The notes: generated by a model not told the origin, from the letters alone. Shown: positions 8,770 to 16,297, counted from the first letter of the stretch. The stretch: 64,000 bases of DNA from Verminephrobacter eiseniae EF01-2 (GCF_000015565.1 NC_008786.1:2418001-2482000); one strand, 5' to 3'. Made by a program: numbers and translations.

Positions 8770-9132
8770 TCAGGCCGGCCGCCAGGGCGCCCAGCGCAAT
8801 TTCAGCGCCGCCAAATGCCCCAGCGCCAGTCCGGTGAGCGCATGGATGCGCAGCGTTCCCGAGGGCGATCCCTGGACATCGCGCATCTGGTCCACCACAT
8901 CGTTGGCGCGCGCGACCAGTTCGCTGCCATCGCGCTGGAACGCGCGCCCCATCTCGGTCAAGCGCACGACGCGCGTGCTGCGGTGAAACAGCGGCGCCCC
9001 GACATATTCCTCCAGTTGCTGGATGCGTGTGCTGACCACCGAGCGCGCGATCCGCAACTGCCGGGCAGTTGCGGTGAAGTTTTGCGTCTGCGCAACCCTG
9101 CCGAAGGTCTCGATGTTTTGCAGGCGATCCAT
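8770..9132 (-). pseudogene. Truncated LysR-family regulator
   Basis: The first ~110 residues are a good LysR N-terminus: MDRLQNIETFGRVAQTQNFTATARQLRIARSVVSTRIQQLE forms the winged helix-turn-helix, followed by LFHRSTRVVRLTEMG and the linker helix. The frame ends after GTLRIHALTGLALGHLAALK at 120 residues, whereas family members have about 300, so nearly the whole effector domain is missing. It starts 14 bases after the phhA stop on the same strand. A short protein that binds DNA but cannot sense ligand could still be made. Confidence 0.7.
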
Positions 9133-9146
9133 GAGACTGGGTGATC

Positions 9147-9974
9147 TCAGGTGCCGGCCACGCGCTCGTCGGCGGCCCATGCCGGCAGGCCGCGCAGTTG
9201 CTCGTAGATCGGGGTGAAGTCGGCGGCGGTCATGTCGAACAACTGCCTGAAGCTGTCGATCACGAAGTAGGTTGGCTGGTAGCTGTCGATCCGGTAGCGT
9301 GTGCGCATGGCGCGCGCCAGTTGCAGCGGCAGGCGCTGGGGCTGGGGGCTTTGCACGGCGTAGGGCAACTCGCCTGCGGAACTCAGAATGCCCGCGCCAT
9401 AGGCCCGCAGCCCATTGCCTTGGCGGATCAGACCGAATTCGATCGTGTACCAGTACAGGCGGCTGAGCAGTTCGCAGGCCCCCAGTTCCCAGGCTTTGAG
9501 GCCGCCCTGGCCGTAGCGCTGCACGTAGTCGGCAAACACCGGATCGAACAGCAGCGGCACATGGCCGAACAGGTCGTGAAAGATGTCGGGCTCGACGATG
9601 TAGTCGAACTCCCCGGGGCTGCGGATCCAGTCCGTGACCGGGAACTTGCGCCGGGCCAGCAAGCGAAAGAAGGGCAGTTCCGGGATCAGCCCCGGCACGG
9701 CGACCAGTTCCCAGCGCGTGGCCGGGTACAGGCGCTCGTTGATCTGCTGCAAGTCGGGAATGCGCTCTTGCGCGCCCAGGCAGGGCAGGGCCTCGATGAA
9801 GGCCGCGCAGGCAAACGCCTGCACCAGTGCCGACTGGCGCTGGTACAGGCGCCGGTAACGGTCATGTTCGGCGGCGCTGTAGGCCGTGTTCTGTGGGCAG
9901 GTGTAGTCGGCTGCGGCGCGCGCATAGTCGCCACGGGGCGGGCGGGTGGATTGGCCATAAACGACGGGTTCCAT
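9147..9974 (-). CDS. phhA: Phenylalanine 4-monooxygenase
   Basis: A 275-residue bacterial phenylalanine hydroxylase that converts phenylalanine to tyrosine with tetrahydropterin, oxygen and iron. The iron site is complete: His133 and His138 in DIFHDLFGHVPLL and Glu179 in YWYTIEFGL. Other family blocks include FPVTDWIRSPGEFDYIVEPD and GAGILSSAGEL. The length matches bacterial PhhA, which lacks the animal regulatory domain. Its product feeds the hpd gene upstream on the same strand, with a repeat element between them. The truncated LysR gene follows immediately. No pterin dehydratase (phhB) gene is visible here. Confidence 0.95.
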   Translation of the reverse strand: MEPVVYGQSTRPPRGDYARAAADYTCPQNTAYSAAEHDRYRRLYQRQSALVQAFACAAFIEALPCLGAQERIPDLQQINERLYPATRWELVAVPGLIPELPFFRLLARRKFPVTDWIRSPGEFDYIVEPDIFHDLFGHVPLLFDPVFADYVQRYGQGGLKAWELGACELLSRLYWYTIEFGLIRQGNGLRAYGAGILSSAGELPYAVQSPQPQRLPLQLARAMRTRYRIDSYQPTYFVIDSFRQLFDMTAADFTPIYEQLRGLPAWAADERVAGT

Positions 9975-10019
9975 GGTTTGCTCCCCGGGTGGCTGCCGGC
10001 ATCAGGTCTGGCGCGCCTG

Positions 10020-10180
10020 GTGTCGTGTCACGGATCAGATGTCGTAGGCTGCGCGCAGCCATCGGAGCGCAGCGCAAGGCGCATCGCGCAGCCCATACCG
10101 AGCTGTATTGGCAAGCGATGCAACGCCGCGCTGCGCTTCGATGGCCAGCGCAGACCGACAGATGATCGGTGACGCGACAC
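10020..10180 (-). mobile_element. MITE-like inverted-repeat element, copy A
   Basis: A 161-base element whose ends form terminal inverted repeats of about 18 bases (GTGTCGYGTCACSGATCA). It is in the opposite orientation to the two other copies near 12.1 and 45.2 kb. It encodes nothing and contains the segment GTATTGGCAAGCGATGC shared with the others. Its right end abuts the hpd coding region and supplies the first base (complement of C) of that gene's TAG stop. Confidence 0.8.
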
Positions 10181-11313
10181 TAGCCGAGCACGCCACGGCG
10201 CATCTGGTCGAGTTCCATGCTCTCGAACAGCGCTTTGAAGTTGCCGTTGCCAAAGCCGTCGTCGCCCTTGCGCTGTATGAACTCGAAGAAGATCGGGCCG
10301 AGCAGGTTTTCGCTGAAGATTTGCAGCAGCAGTTTGCCGGCGCTGCCGTCGATCAGGATCTTGCGCTCCTTGAGGGCTTGCAGCGGCTCGCCATGGCCCG
10401 GGATGCGTTGCTCCACCAACTCGTAGTAAGTGTCCAGCGTGTCGAGCAGGCGCACGCCGCTGCGGCGCAGCGCGTCTACGCTGTGGTAGAGGTTGTCGGC
10501 GCCCATGGCGATGTGCTGTATGCCTTCGCCCTTGTACCTGTCCAGATATTCCTGGATCTGGCCGGCTCTTTCCCGGCCCTCTTCATTGATCGGGATGCGG
10601 ATCTTGCCGCAGGGGCTGGTCATGGCCCGGCTCTTGACGCCGGTGAGCTGGCCTTCGATGTCGAAGTAGCGCAGTTCGCGGAAGTTGAACAGCCGCTGGT
10701 AGAAGTCGGCCCATTCGTTCATCCGGCCCCGGTGCACGTTGTGCGTCAGGTGGTCGATATAGCTCAGGCCATGGCCCCTGGGGTTCAGGGCTTCGGCGGC
10801 GCTGATGCCGGGCAGGGGCTCGAAGTCGACGTCGAAAAAGGCGATGTCGCCGATGTCGCCGGGCTGGGCGCCGTTCTTGCCGCGCCAGCGATCGACCAGG
10901 TAGATCAGGCTGTCGCCCAGGCCCTTGAGCGCCGGGATGTTCAACTCGCCCGGGCCGGCCGTGCCCGCATAGCCCCAGGCGCCCAGGTCCAGCGCGCGCC
11001 CGTAAGCGGCCTTGGCATCGTGCACGCGCAACGCGATGGCGCAGACACTGGGGCCGTGCTGGCGTGCAAAGCGCTGGGCAAAGCTGTCGGGCTCGGCGTT
11101 GATGATGAAGTTGATCTGGCCCTGGCGGTACAGCGTGACGGCCTTGTGGCGATGGCGCGCCACGGGTCTGAAACCCAGGCTGACAAACACCCGGCCCATG
11201 GCCTGCGGGTCGGGTGCGGCGAATTCGATGAATTCGAAACCATCGGTGCCCATGGGATTGTCCCAGCCGGCGCCGACGGGCGTGGCTGCTGGTTGCGGCA
11301 ATGCTGCGTTCAT
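10180..11313 (-). CDS. hpd: 4-hydroxyphenylpyruvate dioxygenase
   Basis: A 377-residue Fe(II) dioxygenase that turns 4-hydroxyphenylpyruvate into homogentisate in tyrosine breakdown. The metal ligands are visible as His188 (IDHLTHNV), His267 (GIQHIAM) and Glu344 (IFFEFIQRKGDDGFG), in the usual two-domain vicinal-oxygen-chelate layout. I start it at the Met preceded by GGAGG; a longer frame upstream lacks family similarity. The TAG stop lies exactly at the edge of a repeat element. phhA downstream on the same strand supplies tyrosine, so the pair suggests phenylalanine/tyrosine catabolism, although homogentisate dioxygenase is not in the window. Confidence 0.95.
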   Translation of the reverse strand: MNAALPQPAATPVGAGWDNPMGTDGFEFIEFAAPDPQAMGRVFVSLGFRPVARHRHKAVTLYRQGQINFIINAEPDSFAQRFARQHGPSVCAIALRVHDAKAAYGRALDLGAWGYAGTAGPGELNIPALKGLGDSLIYLVDRWRGKNGAQPGDIGDIAFFDVDFEPLPGISAAEALNPRGHGLSYIDHLTHNVHRGRMNEWADFYQRLFNFRELRYFDIEGQLTGVKSRAMTSPCGKIRIPINEEGRERAGQIQEYLDRYKGEGIQHIAMGADNLYHSVDALRRSGVRLLDTLDTYYELVEQRIPGHGEPLQALKERKILIDGSAGKLLLQIFSENLLGPIFFEFIQRKGDDGFGNGNFKALFESMELDQMRRGVLG

Positions 11314-11371
11314 GGTGCCTCCGGCAATCCACTGATGTGTGCCAGTACTGTACGGCCAGATGGGATGTCCT

Positions 11372-11399
11372 TCCAGCCATCTGACGGGGGATGGCTGGA
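11372..11399. promoter_or_regulatory. Inverted repeat between hpd and the acetyltransferase gene
   Basis: TCCAGCCATC and GATGGCTGGA form a perfect 10-base inverted repeat with an 8-base spacer, in the middle of the 118-base divergent intergenic region. It could be an operator for hpd or a leader hairpin of the acetyltransferase mRNA. Confidence 0.45.
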
Positions 11400-11431
11400 G
11401 GAGACTGGGGAAAACCCTTATATTGCATGGC

Positions 11432-12091
11432 ATGACCGACAGCAAAGACACCTTCCGGGAGCCAGCGCCCATCATGGCTCCGATCCGCGCCCTGGATCCC
11501 TCGCACCGCGAGCGGATCGCCGGGCATCTGCTACGGCTCGAACCTGCGGACCGTTATCTGCGCTTTGGCTACGCGGCCAGCGACGAGCAGGTGCGCCGCT
11601 ATGTCGAGCAGCTCGATTTCGAGCGCGACGAGATCTTCGGCATCTACGACCACCGCCTGGAATTGATCGCCATGGCCCACCTGGCTTTTTCCGGGCAGCC
11701 TGAGCATCTGCATTGCGCGGAGTTCGGCGTTTCGGTGCTCCCGTCGGCCCGTGGCCGTGGCCTGGGCACGCAGTTGTTCGGGCGGGCCGTGATGCACGCG
11801 CGCAATGAGGGCGTGCGCATGGTGTTCATCCATGCGTTGTCGGACAACCAGGCCATGCTCAAGATTGCGCGCAACGCGGGCGCCAGCGTGCGCCGCGATG
11901 GCGCGCAGTCCGAGGCCTATCTGCAGATCCCGCCGGCGAGCCTGGACACGCGCATGGCCGAAATCGTCGAGCAGCAGTTTGCCGAGTTCGACTACCAGTA
12001 CAAAACGCAGGCCAAGCAGTTTTCCGACTTTTTGGCCCGCCTGCAGGAAATGCGCAGCGACCTGCGACACGCAGGTATGGACGAACGGTAA
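11432..12091 (+). CDS. GNAT-family N-acetyltransferase
   Basis: A 219-residue cytoplasmic protein with the GNAT fold. The acetyl-CoA pyrophosphate loop is recognisable as SVLPSARGRGLGTQLFGRAV, followed by VFIHALSDNQAMLKIARNAGA, the motif A/B arrangement of Gcn5-type enzymes. The N-terminal LRLEPADRYLRFGYAASDEQVRRYV resembles acetyltransferases fused to or related to Pat-type lysine acetyltransferases. The C-terminal ~50 residues form a charged helix. Substrate unknown. The start is uncertain because a Met 14 codons later has a better GGGAG upstream. It diverges from hpd and ends 8 bases before repeat copy B. Confidence 0.8.
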   Translation: MTDSKDTFREPAPIMAPIRALDPSHRERIAGHLLRLEPADRYLRFGYAASDEQVRRYVEQLDFERDEIFGIYDHRLELIAMAHLAFSGQPEHLHCAEFGVSVLPSARGRGLGTQLFGRAVMHARNEGVRMVFIHALSDNQAMLKIARNAGASVRRDGAQSEAYLQIPPASLDTRMAEIVEQQFAEFDYQYKTQAKQFSDFLARLQEMRSDLRHAGMDER

Positions 12092-12099
12092 GGTGTCCA

Positions 12100-12258
12100 G
12101 TGTCGCGTCACCGATCATCTGTCGGTCTGCGCTGGCCATCGAAGCGCATCGCGGCGTTGCATCGCTTGCCAATACGCTCTGTATTGGCAAGCGATGCGCC
12201 TTGCGCTGCGCTCCGATGGCTGCGCGCAGCCTACGACATCTGATCCGTGACGCGACAC
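12100..12258 (+). mobile_element. MITE-like inverted-repeat element, copy B
   Basis: A 159-base copy with ends GTGTCGCGTCACCGATCA and its near-exact complement. Its centre is a perfect hairpin: CATCGCTTGCCAATAC, five bases, then GTATTGGCAAGCGATG. The whole element could fold on itself. It sits between the convergent acetyltransferase and azlD genes, and its last C plus the following TA reads as the azlD TAG stop on the minus strand, the same junction geometry as copy A at hpd. Confidence 0.82.
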
Positions 12259-12557
12259 TAGCGCACGAATAGATAGGCGGCTGAGGCCAGTGCCACCATG
12301 AGCAACAGGTTCACGCGCCTGAGCAAGACAAGCACCGCAAGAACGCCGAAGCCGATCAGTGCTGCGCTCTGATGGTGGCTGGCTTCGCTGACCACACAAT
12401 AGAGCATGAGATTGATCAAAACCGCAATCGGCAGGATGGTCTTGATCTCTTCGCTTCGCTGCTCGGAAAGCCTGATTCTGGTGAAGGCAGGAACAATGCG
12501 GACTGCGATGCTTATCAGGAAGAGCAGCGCGGCGCCAATCAAGGCTTCTTGGTTCAT
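12258..12557 (-). CDS. azlD: AzlD-family membrane protein
   Basis: A 99-residue protein with about four hydrophobic spans, beginning MNQEALIGAALLFLIS and containing RIVPAFTRIRLSEQRSEEIKTILPIAVLINLMLY. Size, topology and position after azlC match AzlD, the small subunit of branched-chain amino acid exporters. The ATG overlaps the azlC stop by four bases. The stop codon is formed at the border of repeat copy B. In this operon the exporter probably serves the product of the upstream peptide and peptidase-like genes, or leucine-type amino acids; that is inference. Confidence 0.82.
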   Translation of the reverse strand: MNQEALIGAALLFLISIAVRIVPAFTRIRLSEQRSEEIKTILPIAVLINLMLYCVVSEASHHQSAALIGFGVLAVLVLLRRVNLLLMVALASAAYLFVR

Positions 12558-13261
12558 TTGCCTGTGCTCCTTTTGGTGCGACTCAGGATGAAATAACATG
12601 CCACGATGCTGGGTATCCAGAAATACCGTTCGCCAATAGTTTTGATGAGAATGAAAGCGACGGCGAGCGATATGACCGGCCCCAGGACGGATGTGATCGT
12701 CCAGCGGGCTGCCTGAACGATGTCGTTCCTGATATAAGAGAGCACATTCATCAGGCTGAGCGCAAACAGAATCGCGTTGACGGGAAACGTCAACCCTGCC
12801 AGTTCGTTGCCGATCGATTGCGGCAAGAAAACGGCGAGCGCGCAACCAGCGACGGTGGACAGCACCCAGAACAGGAAAAGGCTGATGCGAATGACTGCTC
12901 GGGATTTGAGATCGTCGTCCTTCTTTTCTGTCGCATAAGATTCATCGGCGAGGCAGTGGGACAGGACGAACTTGCCAAAGGGGGAGGTATCGAGAGGTTG
13001 CGACGCCGAAAGGGACATCGGGATATAGCGTAAATTCATGCTGAGGATCACCACGAAGACGACGAATAACCCGATGGTCTGGATTCCCTGCTGGGTGAAC
13101 GAGAGAAAGGCGAACTGGCCGCTGCCGGTGAAACCGATGGTGCTGAGTAAAAGCACGTCCATCGTGCTCCAGTTCATTTGCGCAGCCAGTACGCCAAACA
13201 AAAAACCGATGGGCGATAGCGCAAGCCCGACCGGCAAGATGCGGATGAAGGCAGATTTCAT
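12554..13261 (-). CDS. azlC: AzlC-family branched-chain amino acid exporter subunit
   Basis: A 235-residue membrane protein with about six to seven hydrophobic segments. The N-terminal GLALSPIGFLFGVLAAQMNWS and TIGFTGSGQFAFLSF blocks, followed by NLRYIPMSLS, are typical of AzlC, which exports amino acids such as leucine analogues together with AzlD. GGAG precedes the ATG, which lies 12 bases after the stop of the M29-like gene, so the genes form one operon. Base composition is clearly less GC-rich than the flanking core genes, as for the two genes upstream. Confidence 0.87.
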   Translation of the reverse strand: MKSAFIRILPVGLALSPIGFLFGVLAAQMNWSTMDVLLLSTIGFTGSGQFAFLSFTQQGIQTIGLFVVFVVILSMNLRYIPMSLSASQPLDTSPFGKFVLSHCLADESYATEKKDDDLKSRAVIRISLFLFWVLSTVAGCALAVFLPQSIGNELAGLTFPVNAILFALSLMNVLSYIRNDIVQAARWTITSVLGPVISLAVAFILIKTIGERYFWIPSIVACYFILSRTKRSTGK

Positions 13262-13273
13262 ATGGTCTCCTGG

Positions 13274-14356
13274 TCACTCGATACACGGACATCCTGCGGC
13301 GCGATGACGCTCCATCGCACTCTTGCGCTTGCCGATCAGATATTCTCCGGTGTCGGTTTTGACGACAGTATTGGGGCAGATGATGTCGAGATGGTATTGG
13401 GTATATGGTGTCAGTCCCAAGCCAAAGTGAATAGCACCGTCAGTATTTCCAAACGTTTCGTTCATTGCATGGTTACCAGGGAGGATACGATGCGCGGTGT
13501 TGATGCCGAAGCCAATTTCCCAGAGAATTCGGTATCTGGAGTCGATGGTGAAGAGCGCTTGCAAGATCGCAGTTGCGGAATCTCCGGTGGGCGAAGCCGC
13601 CTTCAGGTCGACGATCACGCCGTTTTCCACTGTTGCTATCAAGGCAGTATCAGAGATGCCACTGAGGGCGTGATGAAGGCGCTGTTGGTCGGCACGTAAA
13701 AAGCTCGGTGTGCCGTTGTGCAGGATGGGTGTGCCGTTCAGAGCAATCGTGCCGTTGAAGTCGAGGCGCAGAGTCTCGTCGAACTCCTGGATTTTTAGAG
13801 GCAATACACTGATTTCACCGGATGGTGCGAGTTGCTGTTCGCCGTCGCCGAGAGTTCCTGCTTGCTCACTCCAGAGGTAGCTGTCATCGAGATGGTTGAA
13901 TCGGGCAAGTGTACCGTTCCTTTCGTCAACAAATTCAAGAAAAGCGGCGTTTTCACCAAGTTCAAAGAAATGGTTCGCGTGTTGCTGTTGCTTCTCGGGA
14001 TCGGTATCCTCAAGCACACGAAGAAAATGATTGATGACGTCGACGTCTGCCGGAGTGGAATTGCACGCCATGGCCAACAGCTTGCGGTGATTGCCAAGAG
14101 AGTCTTGGGGCGGAGATTGAAAGAAGGCATCAGGTGAAATCACCAGAATGTGCGCCCGATTCGGTATCTGGTTGGCCAGTAGTTCAACAAAAGGTATCTT
14201 GGATTCGAGTAACATCGTTTGGTACCCGATATAACTGCCACTATTTTTGATGATGATATCGTCCCGGAGCGATGGATTCGTCACAACGATGAAGTGCGTT
14301 TCGACTGGTTTGCCAAATGCACGAATACGAGCCGGATCAATGATTATTGTCTTCAT
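13274..14356 (-). CDS. M29 aminopeptidase-like protein (unknown substrate)
   Basis: A 360-residue soluble protein without signal peptide. Its last ~90 residues resemble the metal-binding core of M29 (aminopeptidase T-type) leucyl aminopeptidases: WEIGFGINTAHRIL (Glu280), MNETFG (Glu300), AIHFGLG (His310) and YTQYHLDIICPNT (His322, Asp324). The order Glu-Glu-His-His-Asp fits, but the loop between the two His is shorter than I expect and the first family Glu is not obvious. The N-terminal two thirds is not recognised. It follows a 16-codon peptide gene and a strong hairpin, and precedes azlCD, so it may trim or hydrolyse that peptide or a derivative. The role is inferred from context. Confidence 0.6.
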   Translation of the reverse strand: MKTIIIDPARIRAFGKPVETHFIVVTNPSLRDDIIIKNSGSYIGYQTMLLESKIPFVELLANQIPNRAHILVISPDAFFQSPPQDSLGNHRKLLAMACNSTPADVDVINHFLRVLEDTDPEKQQQHANHFFELGENAAFLEFVDERNGTLARFNHLDDSYLWSEQAGTLGDGEQQLAPSGEISVLPLKIQEFDETLRLDFNGTIALNGTPILHNGTPSFLRADQQRLHHALSGISDTALIATVENGVIVDLKAASPTGDSATAILQALFTIDSRYRILWEIGFGINTAHRILPGNHAMNETFGNTDGAIHFGLGLTPYTQYHLDIICPNTVVKTDTGEYLIGKRKSAMERHRAAGCPCIE

Positions 14357-14384
14357 GGCGCCCTTTCATTCTCTATGCAAATAG

Positions 14385-14422
14385 AAATTCTGCTCTTCCA
14401 GAGATCTGGAAGAGCAGAATTT
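14385..14422 (-). terminator. Strong hairpin between peptide gene and M29-like gene
   Basis: Two perfectly complementary 18-base arms (AAATTCTGCTCTTCCAGA and its complement) flank a 2-base centre, 12 bases after the peptide stop and 28 bases before the enzyme start. On the transcript it is followed by a weak U-rich stretch (CUAUUUG). It could be a partial terminator that keeps peptide mRNA in excess over enzyme mRNA, an mRNA-stabilising stem, or an attenuator. Confidence 0.75.
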
Positions 14423-14434
14423 TCTTGTGCGCGC

Positions 14435-14485
14435 TTAACCGAGCAGTGTGCCCAGGTATTCGGCATTCTTCTTGCGATTTTTCAT
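14435..14485 (-). CDS. 16-residue peptide, possible precursor or leader peptide
   Basis: A very short frame encodes MKNRKKNAEYLGTLLG. Evidence that it is real: GGGAG stands 8 bases before the ATG, a good -10 box lies upstream, the basic MKNRKK start then neutral Leu/Gly end is peptide-like, and a strong hairpin immediately follows the stop, as after many precursor-peptide genes. Two readings compete. It may be a scaffold or precursor for a small peptide or non-protein amino acid processed by the M29-like protein and exported by AzlCD. Or it may be a Leu-containing leader peptide (three Leu in the last six residues) that attenuates azlCD. I see no modifying enzyme beside it. Confidence 0.5.
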   Translation of the reverse strand: MKNRKKNAEYLGTLLG

Positions 14486-14517
14486 TTTCAAACTCCCATT
14501 TTGGGTTGCGTAACGAT

Positions 14518-14549
14518 GCACCGCAGGATTACGGTGCAGGGCCAGTATA
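14518..14549 (-). promoter_or_regulatory. Putative promoter and leader stem of the peptide operon
   Basis: On the minus strand TATACT (14544-14549) is a near-consensus -10 box about 60 bases upstream of the peptide start; the -35 region is poor, so an activator may be needed. Just downstream GCACCG and CGGTGC form a small 6-base stem in the leader. Confidence 0.4.
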
Positions 14550-14579
14550 CAGGGAAAATTGGCACCTTGACCTCGCCTC

Positions 14580-14775
14580 GCAAAGTTTTTTTAGGGGTCG
14601 GGCGTTGTTCACCGGCAACGGCGGTGATCTGTGGGGTGAACTTCGGGGGCACTTTTCACCGATGTCCACCTTTTGCCCGGTGCGCGGGTGGCGGCCGGTG
14701 CGAGGCTTCGCAAGGATTGCCTCGAGGATGCCAAACCCGACCAGCGTCACCTTGTCGCCGTGCACCACGGCGCTC
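14580..14775 (-). pseudogene. HU/IHF-type DNA-binding protein remnant
   Basis: The minus strand reads VHGDKVTLVGFG followed by RTGRHPRTGQKVDIGEK, the strand and arm region of HU-family proteins. After that the frame must shift once to continue as KVPPKFTP, the normal HU ending. No HU N-terminal helices are found upstream. It is therefore a decayed C-terminal half. It borders the AT-rich peptide operon, and the rest of the ~440-base gap up to the MFS gene shows nothing else recognisable. Confidence 0.6.
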
Positions 14776-14998
14776 TGAACCCCGCATGCGCCGCGCCTTG
14801 CTGGCCTGCATCGAACAGGAAGACGGCTCCGGGTTTGACGAGATTGTGCTGACAGCGGTGAAAGCGCATCATGCCGAGTTGCAACCGGTTTGATCCTGGC
14901 ATCGTTCATCATCACTTCCTGATGCGCTTCACGCATCGGACAAGGATCAGCCGCCACCGTGGATGACGCACTGATCCTCCTGAAAATACGGCGCCGGG

Positions 14999-16297
14999 TC
15001 AGCGCCTGATAAACAAGGCGACCAGTGCGCTGATTGCACAGATCACGGCAACGATGGGGAAGACGAGCGCCGTGTTCCCAGACGTATCCAGAATGCGTCC
15101 GATGAGCGGTTCAGCGAGGCCGGCAAACAGATACGATGAGAAATTCATGATGCCGGTGGCGGTGCCGGCACGACGCGAACCGACCAGGTCCGGGCACAAG
15201 GCCCAGAACGATGACGCCGGGCCGTACACAAAAAATCCGCAGAGAAACAGGGCGGCAACACCGATGATCGAATGGCCTGGAATCGTAAACATCCACATGC
15301 TCGTCGCCGCGCCCAATACCATATAGAGCATGATCGCCTTGTATCGCTTCGAGCCGAACAACTTATCCGAGATCCAGCCGTTGCTCAAGGCGCCAATGGC
15401 CATCCCGACAGGAAGCGCGACACTGATCCATTTCGGGTTGATGAATGCGTCCGGCGCCTTGGCCCAGTTCGATCCGAAAAAATGGACAGGGACCCAAACG
15501 ATCAAGCCGTATCGCGCTGCGTTTTGAAAACCAAGCGCAAGGGCGGCAATGTCCAGACGCCAGTTTTTGAGCACGGCCTGGTATCGGGTCCATGATGATT
15601 CCGTTTGATCATCCAGGATGGCATTCCCCTTGTCGTCTTCATTGGCAACGCCGGTATCCAGGGGCTTGAAGTCCATGTCTTCCGGCCGTTCGCGTGCAAC
15701 CAGATAGAAGAAGATGCCGCCGGCCAGCATCAGAAGAACGGGAATGCGAAATATCCAGCGCCAGTCGAGATGAAAGACATCGAGCACCACGATGGACGTC
15801 ACGTAAGACAGTATCGAAGCGCAGCCTGCGGCAAAGACATAGAAGCCATAGACCTTTCCGCGTTCGCCGACACTCCACCAATTTGCCAGCAAACGACTGC
15901 CTGAGGCCCATTCCAGCGCCTGAAAGTAGCCGTTGACTGCCCATGGAAAAATGAGGCTCGCAAAGCCGCCTGAAAAGCTGACCACCCAATTGGCGCAACA
16001 GGAAAGGATTGCGCCTGAACTCATGATCCGTCGACCGCCGTATTTGTCTGCCAGATTGCCGTTGATGGCCTGGCCAATGGCATAAGCCCACAGCATGGCG
16101 CTGGAGACCCAGCCCAACATTTCCTTGGAGAGTCCAAACTCTTTCTGGATACCGGGAATCGCGAAGCCAAAAGTCTGTCTGCCGGTGTAAAAGAACAGAT
16201 AGCAAAGCATCGCCGCAAACAGCATGCGCCATTGCGCCCGACGAAAGCCTGTGCTGCCCGCCACGAACGTGGTTGACGACGTATGTGCATAGCCCAT
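14999..16297 (-). CDS. MFS transporter, organophosphate (GlpT/UhpT)-like
   Basis: A 432-residue carrier with twelve predicted membrane spans. YLFFYTGRQTFGFAIPGIQKEFGLSKEMLGWV in span 1 and ADKYGGRRIMSSGAIL between spans 2 and 3 are typical of the organophosphate:phosphate antiporter branch of the MFS. I start it at the Met preceded by AAAGGAGA. It lies in the same direction as, and 230 bases downstream of, an iron-dependent alcohol dehydrogenase related to phosphonoacetaldehyde reductases, so it may carry an organophosphate or phosphonate. The substrate is inferred only from family and neighbour. Confidence 0.82.
   Translation of the reverse strand: MGYAHTSSTTFVAGSTGFRRAQWRMLFAAMLCYLFFYTGRQTFGFAIPGIQKEFGLSKEMLGWVSSAMLWAYAIGQAINGNLADKYGGRRIMSSGAILSCCANWVVSFSGGFASLIFPWAVNGYFQALEWASGSRLLANWWSVGERGKVYGFYVFAAGCASILSYVTSIVVLDVFHLDWRWIFRIPVLLMLAGGIFFYLVARERPEDMDFKPLDTGVANEDDKGNAILDDQTESSWTRYQAVLKNWRLDIAALALGFQNAARYGLIVWVPVHFFGSNWAKAPDAFINPKWISVALPVGMAIGALSNGWISDKLFGSKRYKAIMLYMVLGAATSMWMFTIPGHSIIGVAALFLCGFFVYGPASSFWALCPDLVGSRRAGTATGIMNFSSYLFAGLAEPLIGRILDTSGNTALVFPIVAVICAISALVALFIRR

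Noticed and set aside
14529..14957. A 142-codon gene upstream of the peptide operon
   Set aside because: Only the HU-like part is recognisable, the frame must shift to complete that match, and the first half resembles nothing. A pseudogene explains it better.
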